Shown: one piece after another, positions 6,427 through 13,547 of the stretch
Numbering within the stretch: the stretch's first letter is position 1
Layout of the letters: each line of letters begins with the position of its first letter
Assembly: GCF_000422325.1 (NCBI RefSeq)
Contig: NZ_AULO01000011.1
Coordinates: 286,279-350,278 of the forward strand
DNA: 64,000 nucleotides
From: Marinospirillum minutulum DSM 6287
GTDB taxonomy: Bacteria; Pseudomonadota; Gammaproteobacteria; Pseudomonadales; Halomonadaceae
Direction: 5' to 3'
Made by a program: the position numbers and the translations under genes
Notes under the pieces: generated by a model
Databases searched by the model: none
Seen by the model: the letters and a program-made list of their open reading frames with translations, nothing else
Told to the model about the DNA's origin: nothing

Positions 6427-6716
6427 TTCATTTCCTTGGCGAAGAAGGCCGATGCCTTTTTTAAGATGTCTTTCTCCATTTTTAAACGCTTATTTTCAGC
6501 GCGGAGCTTTATCAGTTCGGTACGTTCGTTGTCGTTCAGCAGGGTGCCTTTAACCTGCTCTTCTTGTTGATTCTTCCAATTATAAATCTGGTTGGGGTTT
6601 ACCCCGACCGCTTCAGCTGCTTCAGCAACGCTGTAACCTTGTTCTGTCACCAAGGATACAGCCTCTTCTTTGAACTCTTTAGAGTAGGTTTTATATTTAC
6701 GCTTTTGATTCATCAT
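6423..6716 (-). CDS. IS3-family transposase OrfA
   Basis: A 97-residue protein with a helix-turn-helix (YSKEFKEEAVSLVTEQGYSV, then AEAAEAVGVNPNQIYNWKNQ) and a leucine-zipper-like segment ELIKLRAENKRLKMEKDILK. It binds the IS ends and forms part of the OrfAB transposase. A slippery A-AAA-AAG near its end allows -1 frameshifting into orfB. The frame is intact. Confidence 0.85.
   Translation of the reverse strand: MMNQKRKYKTYSKEFKEEAVSLVTEQGYSVAEAAEAVGVNPNQIYNWKNQQEEQVKGTLLNDNERTELIKLRAENKRLKMEKDILKKASAFFAKEMK
6456..6462 (-). promoter_or_regulatory. Programmed -1 frameshift heptamer A-AAA-AAG
   Basis: On the minus strand the orfA frame reads TTA AAA AAG GCA. Slippage by -1 here continues in a frame open through GNEVGFKFAHSKVQEG into orfB. 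This is the canonical slippery sequence of IS150-type elements. Confidence 0.7.
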
Positions 6717-6867
6717 TCACCTCAAGCTAGACTGGATCTATTGTCTCTCATTGAAGTGTCTATTTGAATTAGACCAGAACAGCAACTGTTAATTGATGGC
6801 ATTGAAGTGCAAAAATACCGGCAATTTAAGCGTTTTAAAGGTGCATAAAAAACTTCTTCGACTTTAA

Positions 6868-7218
6868 CGCAGCACCCTCACCAATTTAGTTAAACGCAGC
6901 ATTGATTTATTGCGCCCCATCGTTGATGCCCAAACCGACAGCATTTTACGCAGTCGAGTGCTGGCAATGGATGAAACACCCATTAAAGCCGGTCACCAAA
7001 AGCGGCCTGGAGCACAAAAAGGCAAAATGAAATCCGGGTGGTTCTGGCCAATGTATGGCGATGCCGATGAAGTGGTGTTTACCTACTCAAATAGTCGAGG
7101 CAAGCTTCATATTGAACAAGTGCTGAAATCACAGTTCTCAGGCACGCTTATCAGTGATGGCTATGCCGCTTATGCACACTATGCTGCCGCACAAGAAAAC
7201 ATCACTCATGCCCAGTGA
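6868..7218 (+). pseudogene. IS66 transposase TnpC fragment
   Basis: The frame reads RSTLTNLVKRSIDLLRPIVD, then VLAMDETPIKAGHQ, GWFWPMYGDADEVVFTYSNS and SGTLISDGYAAYAHYA before a stop at 7216. These are the central catalytic-domain motifs of IS66 TnpC, including the DE in AMDETP and the SDGYAAY motif. The N-terminal ~200 residues and the C-terminal part with the last acidic residue are missing. Confidence 0.75.
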
Positions 7219-7233
7219 CTAAACTCCATAAGC

Positions 7234-7425
7234 TTAAGTGCCTTGAGCTTCTTCTTTACGAAAATGCTCATCCAAAACCTTTTGATAATAAGCGGAGATT
7301 TCTCTCTTTTTTTGCCTTAATGCATCGATTTCTGATCTCGTCAGCGGTTCTAAAGCCGACAAGGTAGCTGGCTTCGTTGGCTGTGAGGGCTCTTGTGTGT
7401 ATGCCAAAGGTTTGTTTGATTTCAT
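7234..7425 (-). CDS. Possible small protein overlapping the PRTase-like fragment
   Basis: A frame starting MKSNKPLAYTQEPSQPTKPA ends with LTRSEIDALRQKKREISAYY and QKVLDEHFRKEEAQGT. The composition (proline-rich linker, then an amphipathic helix) looks coding. It overlaps the 3' part of the phosphoribosyltransferase-like frame by about 160 bases. No family is recognised. It could be a genuine overlapping phage-type gene or a chance frame. Confidence 0.35.
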   Translation of the reverse strand: MKSNKPLAYTQEPSQPTKPATLSALEPLTRSEIDALRQKKREISAYYQKVLDEHFRKEEAQGT

Positions 7426-7612
7426 CACTAAACCGCTCCTCAAGTAATTGAATGTGTTTTTTAACTGGCTGAAAGTCTTTAGATCGACCTGCATTGACCA
7501 AAACTATACTACCAGCAACTTGCCCACCGTTTAGTAGAATGTAATTAGCTAACTCAGCTAGTGTACCACCCATGCTTGTTACATCATCAACTGTAGTGGC
7601 ATGAGGCTTCCT
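7268..7612 (-). pseudogene. Phosphoribosyltransferase-like C-terminal fragment
   Basis: Following a TAG, the frame reads KPHATTVDDVTSMGGTLAEL. VDDVTSMGGT matches the PRPP-binding loop of phosphoribosyltransferases (hydrophobic residues, DD, then G-T). It continues ANYILLNGGQVAGSIVLVNA and later ALTANEASYLVGFRTADEIR. Similar C-terminal domains occur in phage and plasmid polyvalent proteins. The N-terminal part is missing, probably removed with the end of the IS66 element. The role is unknown. Confidence 0.5.
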
Positions 7613-7813
7613 CTAGGGTGTAAATTGTTATCGCATTTAACTATATCGTATTTTATTTATTTATAGCCAAAGATGAATTACATGCTTTGCTGGTACTTTA
7701 TTCTTAGTCAACAATCTTTTTTATCAATTGTACGAAGTCCTCATTATTCAATCAATATCTGCTATTCTAGCGCCTTCTTACACTCAGTTTTTTTAAGGTA
7801 GTTATAAGTCTGT

Positions 7814-9055
7814 ATGTTGCCTATTACTTCTCAACGCAAAAACCCTAGCCGCTTTAGCTTTATTCTTCTTATGGTGCTAGTGGGTTTAAACCTTCGTCCA
7901 GCCTTATCCTCCCTTGCACCGCTTGTGCCACGTATCTTAAATGAAGGTGAGCTGTCTGTACTTACGCTTTCATTATTAACCACGCTTCCCGTGCTTTGCT
8001 TGGGTCTTTTTGCTCCCTTTGCTCCTTGGTTTTCACGTCGGTTAGGTTTGGAGCGTAGTCTTGCACTTGCTCTAATTATTCTTAGTGCTGGGCTGGCTTT
8101 TCGGGGTATTCCAACTGCTCTGCTGCTTTTTTTAGGTACGCTCATGGCTGGGGCTGCTATAGGTATTCTTGGCACGCTTTTACCGGCACTAGTTAAACGT
8201 GAGCTGGCTGATAGTGCTGATTTAATGACGGGCGTTTATACCATGGCGCTTTGCTTGGGTGGGGCTTTGGGTGCGGCACTTAGTATTCCCTTAGCTGATG
8301 CCTTAGGTGGTTGGTCACTTAGCCTTATGTCTTGGTCTAGCCTTGCGTTAACTTCTTTAGTTGGCTGGTGGTGGATAATGCCTCAACCTGCACCTAACGC
8401 TGAAAATAAGTCATCTAGCGGTTATGCCAAAGCTTTGTTAAGAATGCCCCTAGCTTGGCAAGTAATGTTGTTGATGGGTAGTCAGTCTTCTTTGGCTTAT
8501 ATTGTATTTGGTTGGCTACCAACCCTCTTGGTTAGGCAGGGTTATAGTGAAAGTGAAGCAGGTTGGCTTATGGGTGGCTCTATTATGACTCAGCTTGTTT
8601 CTGCACTAGCTGCACCTTGGATAGCAAGGTTAAGCCGAGATCAGCGCCCTGCACTTATGTTGGTTTTTTTATTAATTGCTGCGGGGCTTTTAATGCTCTT
8701 GCTTGGCTCGCCTTCCCTGCGTTGGCCAGGTGCAATACTTCTAGGTTTAGGTCAGGGTGGTTCTTTCAGTTTAGCACTTACGCTTATTGTATTGCGCAGC
8801 GGCAATGCCAAAATAGCGGGTGAACTCTCTGCGCTTGCCCAAGGTGGTGGTTACACCCTTGCAGCTATGGGGCCGCTGGTTGTTGGGCTAATGTTAGATG
8901 CGGGTATAGGAATTAAAGGCATTACTTGGTTACTGCTTACGGTACTGGCTTTTTCTGCTTCTATGGCCTTGTTAGCAGGACGCCAACTTAGGTTGGAAGT
9001 TAATAAAAACAGCAGCCTTGTTACTGTCGATTTACGTAAAAAAACCTGTACCTAG
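7814..9055 (+). CDS. MFS transporter of the CynX/NimT type
   Basis: A 413-residue protein with about 12 hydrophobic segments, starting MLPITSQRKNPSRFSFILLM. LMVLVGLNLRPALSSLAPLV is the typical first helix of CynX/YeaN-like transporters (NLRPA motif). GAAIGILGTLLPALVKRELA and the Gly-rich helix GLGQGGSFSLALTLIVLRSG also fit. CynX-family members move small anions such as cyanate or nitroimidazoles, but the substrate cannot be read here. It is the first intact core gene after the island and stands alone. Its last codons lie inside a terminator stem. Confidence 0.8.
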   Translation: MLPITSQRKNPSRFSFILLMVLVGLNLRPALSSLAPLVPRILNEGELSVLTLSLLTTLPVLCLGLFAPFAPWFSRRLGLERSLALALIILSAGLAFRGIPTALLLFLGTLMAGAAIGILGTLLPALVKRELADSADLMTGVYTMALCLGGALGAALSIPLADALGGWSLSLMSWSSLALTSLVGWWWIMPQPAPNAENKSSSGYAKALLRMPLAWQVMLLMGSQSSLAYIVFGWLPTLLVRQGYSESEAGWLMGGSIMTQLVSALAAPWIARLSRDQRPALMLVFLLIAAGLLMLLLGSPSLRWPGAILLGLGQGGSFSLALTLIVLRSGNAKIAGELSALAQGGGYTLAAMGPLVVGLMLDAGIGIKGITWLLLTVLAFSASMALLAGRQLRLEVNKNSSLVTVDLRKKTCT

Positions 9056-9070
9056 TGGGTACAGGTTTTG
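9041..9070. terminator. Terminator overlapping the MFS gene stop, bidirectional
   Basis: AAAACCTGTACC (9041-9052) and GGTACAGGTTTT (9058-9069) form a 12-base stem around TAGTG. The left arm encodes the last codons of the transporter. T-rich ends on both strands suit both the transporter and the converging GST gene. Confidence 0.85.
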
Positions 9071-9084
9071 ATTATTCTGAATAA

Positions 9085-9918
9085 CTAGTCTAAATCACTG
9101 GCTGAATGACGCTCTAAGACTGGGTTTTCATCCCAAGGTCGGTTTACTTTTCGGCCACGTTGTACAGCGGGTCTTTCGCGAATTAACGCAGCCCAGCGCT
9201 GCACATTTTTATAGCTTTGGGTGTCTAAAAACTCTGCTGCTTCATACACATCATTATTAACCAAAGCACCATACCAAGGCCAAATAGCCATATCAGCAAT
9301 GGTGTAGTCTTCGCCAGCAATATAGGTGTTTTTGGCTAGCTGCTTATCTAACACATCTAACTGACGCTTAACTTCCATTGCAAAGCGGTTAATAGGGTAT
9401 TCATATTTTTCTGGTGCGTAGGCATAAAAGTGCCCAAAACCGCCACCTAAAATAGGGCCGGCACCCATTTGCCAAAACAGCCAGTTTAGGCATTCGGTAC
9501 GCCCTGCTAGGTCTTTAGGAATAAAGGCATCAAATTTTTCTGCCAAATACAATAAAATAGAGCCAGATTCAAATACTCTCAGTGGTGGGTTTACGCTGGT
9601 ATCAATTAAAGCAGGAATTTTAGAGTTGGGATTAACGTCTACAAAACCACTAGAGAATTGATCGCCTTCACCTATGCGAATTAAGTGGGCATTGTATTCT
9701 GCAGCAGTTATACCCTTAGCTAGCAGTTCTTCTAGCATAATGGTTACTTTTACACCATTAGGCGTACCTAAAGAATAAAGTTGTATTGGGTGCTCGCCTA
9801 CTGGCAGTTCTTTATCATGGGTTGAACCAGAAACGGGGCGGTTTATATTGGCGAATTGGCCACCATTACCTTTTTCCCATACCCACACTTTAGGTGGTGT
9901 GTAACTTGAATTGCTCAT
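9085..9918 (-). CDS. yghU: YghU-type glutathione transferase / disulfide-bond oxidoreductase
   Basis: The start is set at the ATG at 9918 (MSNSSYTPPKVWVWEKGNGG), because GGAG lies 8 bases upstream; the frame is open to 9933. The sequence shows ANINRPVSGSTHDKELPVGE and the GTPNGVKVTIMLEELL motif, where the Thr-Pro-Asn is the glutathione site of YghU. SGSILLYLAEKFDAF and DYTIADMAIWPWYGAL are GST fold landmarks. YghU enzymes bind two glutathiones and reduce disulfides. It follows the DUF3095 gene by about 15 bases, so co-transcription is likely. Confidence 0.85.
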   Translation of the reverse strand: MSNSSYTPPKVWVWEKGNGGQFANINRPVSGSTHDKELPVGEHPIQLYSLGTPNGVKVTIMLEELLAKGITAAEYNAHLIRIGEGDQFSSGFVDVNPNSKIPALIDTSVNPPLRVFESGSILLYLAEKFDAFIPKDLAGRTECLNWLFWQMGAGPILGGGFGHFYAYAPEKYEYPINRFAMEVKRQLDVLDKQLAKNTYIAGEDYTIADMAIWPWYGALVNNDVYEAAEFLDTQSYKNVQRWAALIRERPAVQRGRKVNRPWDENPVLERHSASDLD

Positions 9919-9932
9919 GGTGTCTTTCTCCA

Positions 9933-11096
9933 CTATTGGTTCTGTTTTAACTTTAACGTCTTGGCTGCTAAGGCATAGCCACCGTCACAACCATCAACAA
10001 AATGTAGGTGCTTTACACCCACTTGGCTAATTAAACAGGTTAGTTGTGCTGCATCACTAATATGCAGCCCATAAATAAGTGTTCCAGCTTCTTCTTGGCT
10101 AGCTAGCCAGGTTTCAAACTTTGCTAATGCAGCTTTTTTGGCTGCAAATACAATGCGAAAAGTATCATCTAATTTACGGTAATCACTGTTAAGCAAGGTA
10201 TCTTCTTTATAGCGCCCCCATTTGGCTTTACCTAGGGTTAGCTTTAGTTTCATAAAAATACTACCTAGAAGATTTTGAACTCGAATATCCCATAGATTGT
10301 AAAAAAAAGTGTTATTTTTAGAAAAAGTACGTGCTTTAGTTTCAGCTTCTAGGTATTTTTTACCGTACATTAATTCTAAACCGTCAACACTTAAGGGCTG
10401 TATCTGTTCATCTTCACCAAAATACTCATGTATTTTTTGCATTAACTGTTGGTATAAATCAAGTTGCTGACTGGTTAGCTTACAAACAGCTTGAACTATT
10501 AAACTAACAGTTACATCTTGCGGGCTTACAATTCTATTCCAACGGCACTCAAAGCCTGTTAAATCGGCTTTAGCCTCACCCGCCGCCAGTTGTACGTGCC
10601 ATTTGGTATTTAGCTTAATTTGTCTATCCGCTTCACTCAGCCCACCACCCACAAAAATTGCTTGGTGCAAGCTGTCGCTTTTTGCGTAGCGAGCCACTAA
10701 AACCTTCGCTTGGTTTTTAATGGCTTCATAAGGAATTAACGCTGCTCTTAGCTCTAGGTTAAAGCTTTCTTTGGCTAGCTTAATGCAGCCTCGTAAAGCC
10801 TGCTCTACCTTTTCTAAGTGTTGAGAAGGAATACAAAACGTTGCTCCATCACCCCCAAAAACATAAGGAATAGCGGTGGGTTTAACAGCATTTAAAATAG
10901 CAGCTACTGTACAGCCACCTAGGCTGTTGATATCACGGTAACGCCCTTGTTCAATGGCTGTAGTTGAGGCTTTAATATCTGTTATGACAATCCACCAGTC
11001 GCTAGGTAGTTCTTGGTAGCAATCAAGGTCTAAAACTGCTTTAAAATCATTAACTGGTGGTAAATCTTGGTAAAAATTAGGGTTGGCATAGTTCAC
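9933..11096 (-). CDS. DUF3095 protein with nucleotidyl-cyclase-like motifs
   Basis: The start is either a GTG at 11096 (VNYANPNFYQDLPPV) or a TTG at 11108; both overlap the preceding gene. Residues ~35-100 contain WWIVITDIKASTTAIEQGRY, then VFGGDGATFCIP. The Asp-Ile and Gly-Gly-Asp-Gly blocks have the spacing of the two metal-binding aspartates of class III nucleotidyl cyclases, as expected for DUF3095 proteins. The C-terminal half ends GLHISDAAQLTCLISQVGVK and GCDGGYALAAK. The function is unproven. A cyclase or nucleotide-binding role is an inference. Confidence 0.7.
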   Translation of the reverse strand: MNYANPNFYQDLPPVNDFKAVLDLDCYQELPSDWWIVITDIKASTTAIEQGRYRDINSLGGCTVAAILNAVKPTAIPYVFGGDGATFCIPSQHLEKVEQALRGCIKLAKESFNLELRAALIPYEAIKNQAKVLVARYAKSDSLHQAIFVGGGLSEADRQIKLNTKWHVQLAAGEAKADLTGFECRWNRIVSPQDVTVSLIVQAVCKLTSQQLDLYQQLMQKIHEYFGEDEQIQPLSVDGLELMYGKKYLEAETKARTFSKNNTFFYNLWDIRVQNLLGSIFMKLKLTLGKAKWGRYKEDTLLNSDYRKLDDTFRIVFAAKKAALAKFETWLASQEEAGTLIYGLHISDAAQLTCLISQVGVKHLHFVDGCDGGYALAAKTLKLKQNQ

Positions 11097-11685
11097 TAGA
11101 ATGTCCAAGTGCTTGTAGTTGCACTAAGTAAGATTGTTGTGGTTCTTGGGGTAGCTCACCAATATGTATGCCTGCCCAATGGCCACGCGTATTTTTTTTG
11201 GCTTCTGCTAAAGCTGAATTAGCTTCGGCTAGGTAGTTTGAATTGTGTTCGTCTAAGTCGCCTAGGTAGGTGTCTGGCCAAGCATAACCAAAGCGAATCA
11301 AAGCCAAATTACCTAAAATTTCTTGTTCAAGGTCATAAATGCTTGCCAACCAAACTTTAGAATTAAGCACTGCATCGGTTTTGACCAAAATGTGGTTACG
11401 AAAATTACCTTGAACTAGGTCGATAATGCCTAAAACAGAGCGCCTATAACCCTCTTGTTGCCTAAGTGGGGTATTAACGCCATTCAAAACCACGCAGCGC
11501 TCTTTACGGTTTTGAAAGCGTACGAGCAGGGTTTGTGCATCAACAATTTCTATCACTTCTGCCGGTACAGGTCGGCCAGTATCTTTTAGTACAGAAAAAT
11601 TGGCAGTTATGGCAGGCAGGGTGTAAATTAACAGCAGCAAACCAAAGATGGAAATTAATCCAATTACCCAAAGTTTTACTTTCAT
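11077..11685 (-). CDS. Membrane-anchored SNase-fold protein, probably catalytically dead
   Basis: A 202-residue protein with an N-terminal membrane segment (LWVIGLISIFGLLLLIYTLP). After it, PAEVIEIVDAQTLLVRFQNR and CVVLNGVNTPLRQQEGYRRS follow the staphylococcal nuclease core. Active nucleases have VDGDT and a R-x4-DTPE segment; here these read VDAQT and VVLNGVNTPL, so the calcium-binding Asp residues and the general-base Glu are changed. The C-terminus YLAEANSALAEAKKNTRGHW still matches the fold. It overlaps the DUF3095 gene by 20-32 bases, so they are coupled. Confidence 0.65.
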   Translation of the reverse strand: MKVKLWVIGLISIFGLLLLIYTLPAITANFSVLKDTGRPVPAEVIEIVDAQTLLVRFQNRKERCVVLNGVNTPLRQQEGYRRSVLGIIDLVQGNFRNHILVKTDAVLNSKVWLASIYDLEQEILGNLALIRFGYAWPDTYLGDLDEHNSNYLAEANSALAEAKKNTRGHWAGIHIGELPQEPQQSYLVQLQALGHSSELCQP

Positions 11686-11755
11686 TGGTTACCTCCACCT
11701 TGTTTGGTTTAACTAGTGCAGTAAATCACCTTACAATCCAACTATGCTCAGACTT

Positions 11756-12322
11756 ATGAAACCTATTTATACCTTTTTTTTATTGCTCTTGCTTGCACCT
11801 TTTAGTCTAGTTAGTACACCAGCTTGGGCAGAACCCTCTATTTGCCCAGCGCTGTTAGATTCCACACAAAGAGAGCTTCACTCTACTGAAAGTATCGACC
11901 TATGTCAGTTTGCTGGCCAGCCTTTATTAATTGTGAATACAGCTAGTCATTGTGGCTATACTGGACAATTCAAGGGCTTAGAGGCTTTACATAAAGAATA
12001 TGCTGCACGAGGCTTGGTTGTTTTAGGCTTTCCTTCCAATGATTTTAATCAAGAAGAAAAGGATGAAAGCAAAACTGCAGAGGTTTGCTTTATTAATTAT
12101 GGCGTCACCTTTTTAATGCTCTCTACTAGCTCGGTGGCCAAAGGCGATTTAAATCCTGTATTTAAAGCCTTGAAAAACCTTGGTGCTCCCCTACCTCGTT
12201 GGAATTTTCATAAATACTTGATTAATGTTGATGGTGAACTGGTTGGCAGTTTTGCCAGTAAAACTGAACCTGAGTCGCCAGAAATGAAGCAAATGATAGA
12301 AGTATTACTCAAGCAGCCTTAA
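11756..12322 (+). CDS. Secreted glutathione peroxidase-family protein
   Basis: A signal peptide (MKPIYTFFLLLLLAPFSLVS, then TPAWAEP) suggests a periplasmic protein. NTASHCGYTGQFKGLEALHK holds the peroxidatic Cys and GFPSNDFNQEE the second conserved block; RWNFHKYLINVDGELVGSF has the Trp-Asn pair. The usual CNQF of the family reads SNDF, so the tetrad Gln is a Asp here. Such enzymes reduce peroxides, often with thioredoxin. It converges with yigZ, and the two genes overlap by 18 bases. Confidence 0.85.
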   Translation: MKPIYTFFLLLLLAPFSLVSTPAWAEPSICPALLDSTQRELHSTESIDLCQFAGQPLLIVNTASHCGYTGQFKGLEALHKEYAARGLVVLGFPSNDFNQEEKDESKTAEVCFINYGVTFLMLSTSSVAKGDLNPVFKALKNLGAPLPRWNFHKYLINVDGELVGSFASKTEPESPEMKQMIEVLLKQP

Positions 12323-12886
12323 TTGGCCTCTTACCTGCTCTGAAAAATCATCTAAAAAACACTTCAGAGCAGTTTCCTCTCCCTCAAGTTCAGCAATTAC
12401 TTCATGGGTGTAGTTGATTGTTAGGCTAAGTTTTTGCTGTTCTGCTAGGTGTCTAATTAAAGACTCATGCTCAAAAGCCAAGGCTAGTTTTAGTTGGGCT
12501 GGTAGGGTTAAATCAACGTATTCAGCCTGCTGCAGCGGTTCACTAATGGCTTGACTATAAGCACGTACCAAACCACCTGCACCTAGCTTTACTCCACCAA
12601 AATAACGCACTACCGTTGCTAATACGTTATCTAGGTCTTTGTGCTGTAACACATTCAACATAGGGCTAGCGGCTGTACCTGAAGGCTCGCCATCATCCGA
12701 CTGTTTAACCTGCCCTTGAGCAAGAAGTGAATAACAAACATGGGTTGCTTCTGGGTGTTTTTTGCGGAGTTCTTCTACTTTTTTTAAACCTTCTTCACTG
12801 CTTTGAATGGGTTCAACTCGCCCAATAAAGCGTGATTTTTTAATTTCTAATAGTTGCTCAACAGGGGATGCAAGGGTTTTGGACAC
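12305..12886 (-). CDS. yigZ: YigZ/IMPACT family protein
   Basis: A 193-residue protein. The N-terminus SPVEQLLEIKKSRFIGRVEP, then HPEATHVCYSLLAQGQVKQS, DDGEPSGTAASPMLNVLQHK and VVRYFGGVKLGAGGLVRAYS are the hallmark blocks of the UPF0029/IMPACT domain. The C-terminal RF3-like domain covers residues ~140-190. The exact role of bacterial YigZ is unclear; a link to translation is proposed for eukaryotic IMPACT. It lies downstream of maf with a 58-base gap. Confidence 0.9.
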   Translation of the reverse strand: MSKTLASPVEQLLEIKKSRFIGRVEPIQSSEEGLKKVEELRKKHPEATHVCYSLLAQGQVKQSDDGEPSGTAASPMLNVLQHKDLDNVLATVVRYFGGVKLGAGGLVRAYSQAISEPLQQAEYVDLTLPAQLKLALAFEHESLIRHLAEQQKLSLTINYTHEVIAELEGEETALKCFLDDFSEQVRGQLRLLE

Positions 12887-12944
12887 AAAATTAACTTCCT
12901 AGCCTTTTTAGTAAAAGATGGGAGGCGTTTTTAAAAAAACAATT

Positions 12945-13547
12945 TTAGATAACGGTATAACCAAGCTGACGTAACTGCAAATAAACTGTTTCTAGTGGTA
13001 GGCCGACTACATTGGAATAACTTCCCTGAATGCCTGTAACAAAAGCTGCACCTAAACCTTGAATGCCATAGCCACCGGCTTTATCCATGGGCTCACCTGT
13101 TGCTACATAAGCAACAATTTCACCTTTGGTAAGTTCTTTAAAGCTAACTTCGGTAGTAATAGCAGCTTGTTGTACTTTTTCGCCTTGTAGCAGTTGTACT
13201 GCGGTAGTAACTTGATGGCTACAACCTGAAAGCTGCTGTAAAAGAGCAACAGCATGATCAAAAGATTCAGGCTTACCTAGTGGTACACCTTTTAAAACCA
13301 CTTCGGTATCGGCAGCTAAAATTGGGTAGTTGGTAAACGCTTTTGGCAGGTTAGCCTTTACGGCAGTGGCTTTAGCTTCGGCTAGGCGTAAAACCCTAGC
13401 AGTACCCGTTTCTGAAGTAATAAGGCTTTCATCTAAATTGGCAGGCAAAATATGCAGTTTAACTTCTGGCATTAGCTGTAATAATAACTCGCGCCTTCGC
13501 GGTGAAGCAGAGGCTAGAACAAGGCCTGCCGGAATTTTCTTATTCAC
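12945..13547 (-). CDS. maf: Maf nucleotide pyrophosphatase
   Basis: The likely start is a GTG at 13547 (NKKIPAGLVLASASPRRREL follows), overlapping the ggt stop by 8 bases. LASASPRRRELL is the Maf signature, and PILAADTEVVLKGVPLGKP holds the catalytic Asp and substrate loop. GEPMDKAGGYGIQGLGAAFV is the conserved C-terminal block. Maf proteins hydrolyse non-canonical or TTP/UTP-type nucleotides and affect septation. It is translationally coupled to ggt, an unusual partner. Confidence 0.9.
   Translation of the reverse strand: MNKKIPAGLVLASASPRRRELLLQLMPEVKLHILPANLDESLITSETGTARVLRLAEAKATAVKANLPKAFTNYPILAADTEVVLKGVPLGKPESFDHAVALLQQLSGCSHQVTTAVQLLQGEKVQQAAITTEVSFKELTKGEIVAYVATGEPMDKAGGYGIQGLGAAFVTGIQGSYSNVVGLPLETVYLQLRQLGYTVI

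Larger units (their letters stand above)
5545..6781 (-). mobile_element. IS3-family (IS150-type) insertion sequence, 1237 bp
   Basis: The ends TGTACTGGTC (5545-5554) and TGTTCTGGTC (complement of 6772-6781) form terminal inverted repeats that extend with gaps to GACACTT. The trinucleotide GCA flanks both sides (5542-5544 and 6782-6784), a 3-bp target duplication. It holds orfA and a frameshifted orfB on the minus strand. The target was the tnpB gene of the older IS66 element. Confidence 0.85.
5401..6848 (+). pseudogene. IS66 TnpB, internally deleted and interrupted by the IS3 element
   Basis: The 5' piece encodes LYIESTDMRQSFQGLSALVR, the conserved N-terminus of TnpB. Joining 5544 to 6785 restores a frame ending LTPAGLQLLIDGIEVQKYRQ and FKRFKGA with a stop at 6846-6848, which is the C-terminus of TnpB. 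About 60 codons between them are missing near 5480. That deletion is separate from the IS3 insertion, which sits in the GCA of the C-terminal part. Confidence 0.7.
5094..7218 (+). mobile_element. Decayed IS66-family element, split by an IS3-family insertion
   Basis: Pieces of tnpA (5094-5400), tnpB (5401-5544 and 6785-6848) and tnpC (6868-7218) follow the IS66 gene order on the plus strand. Deletions fuse tnpA to tnpB, remove the middle of tnpB and remove both ends of tnpC. No terminal repeats were found. The element cannot move by itself. Confidence 0.75.
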
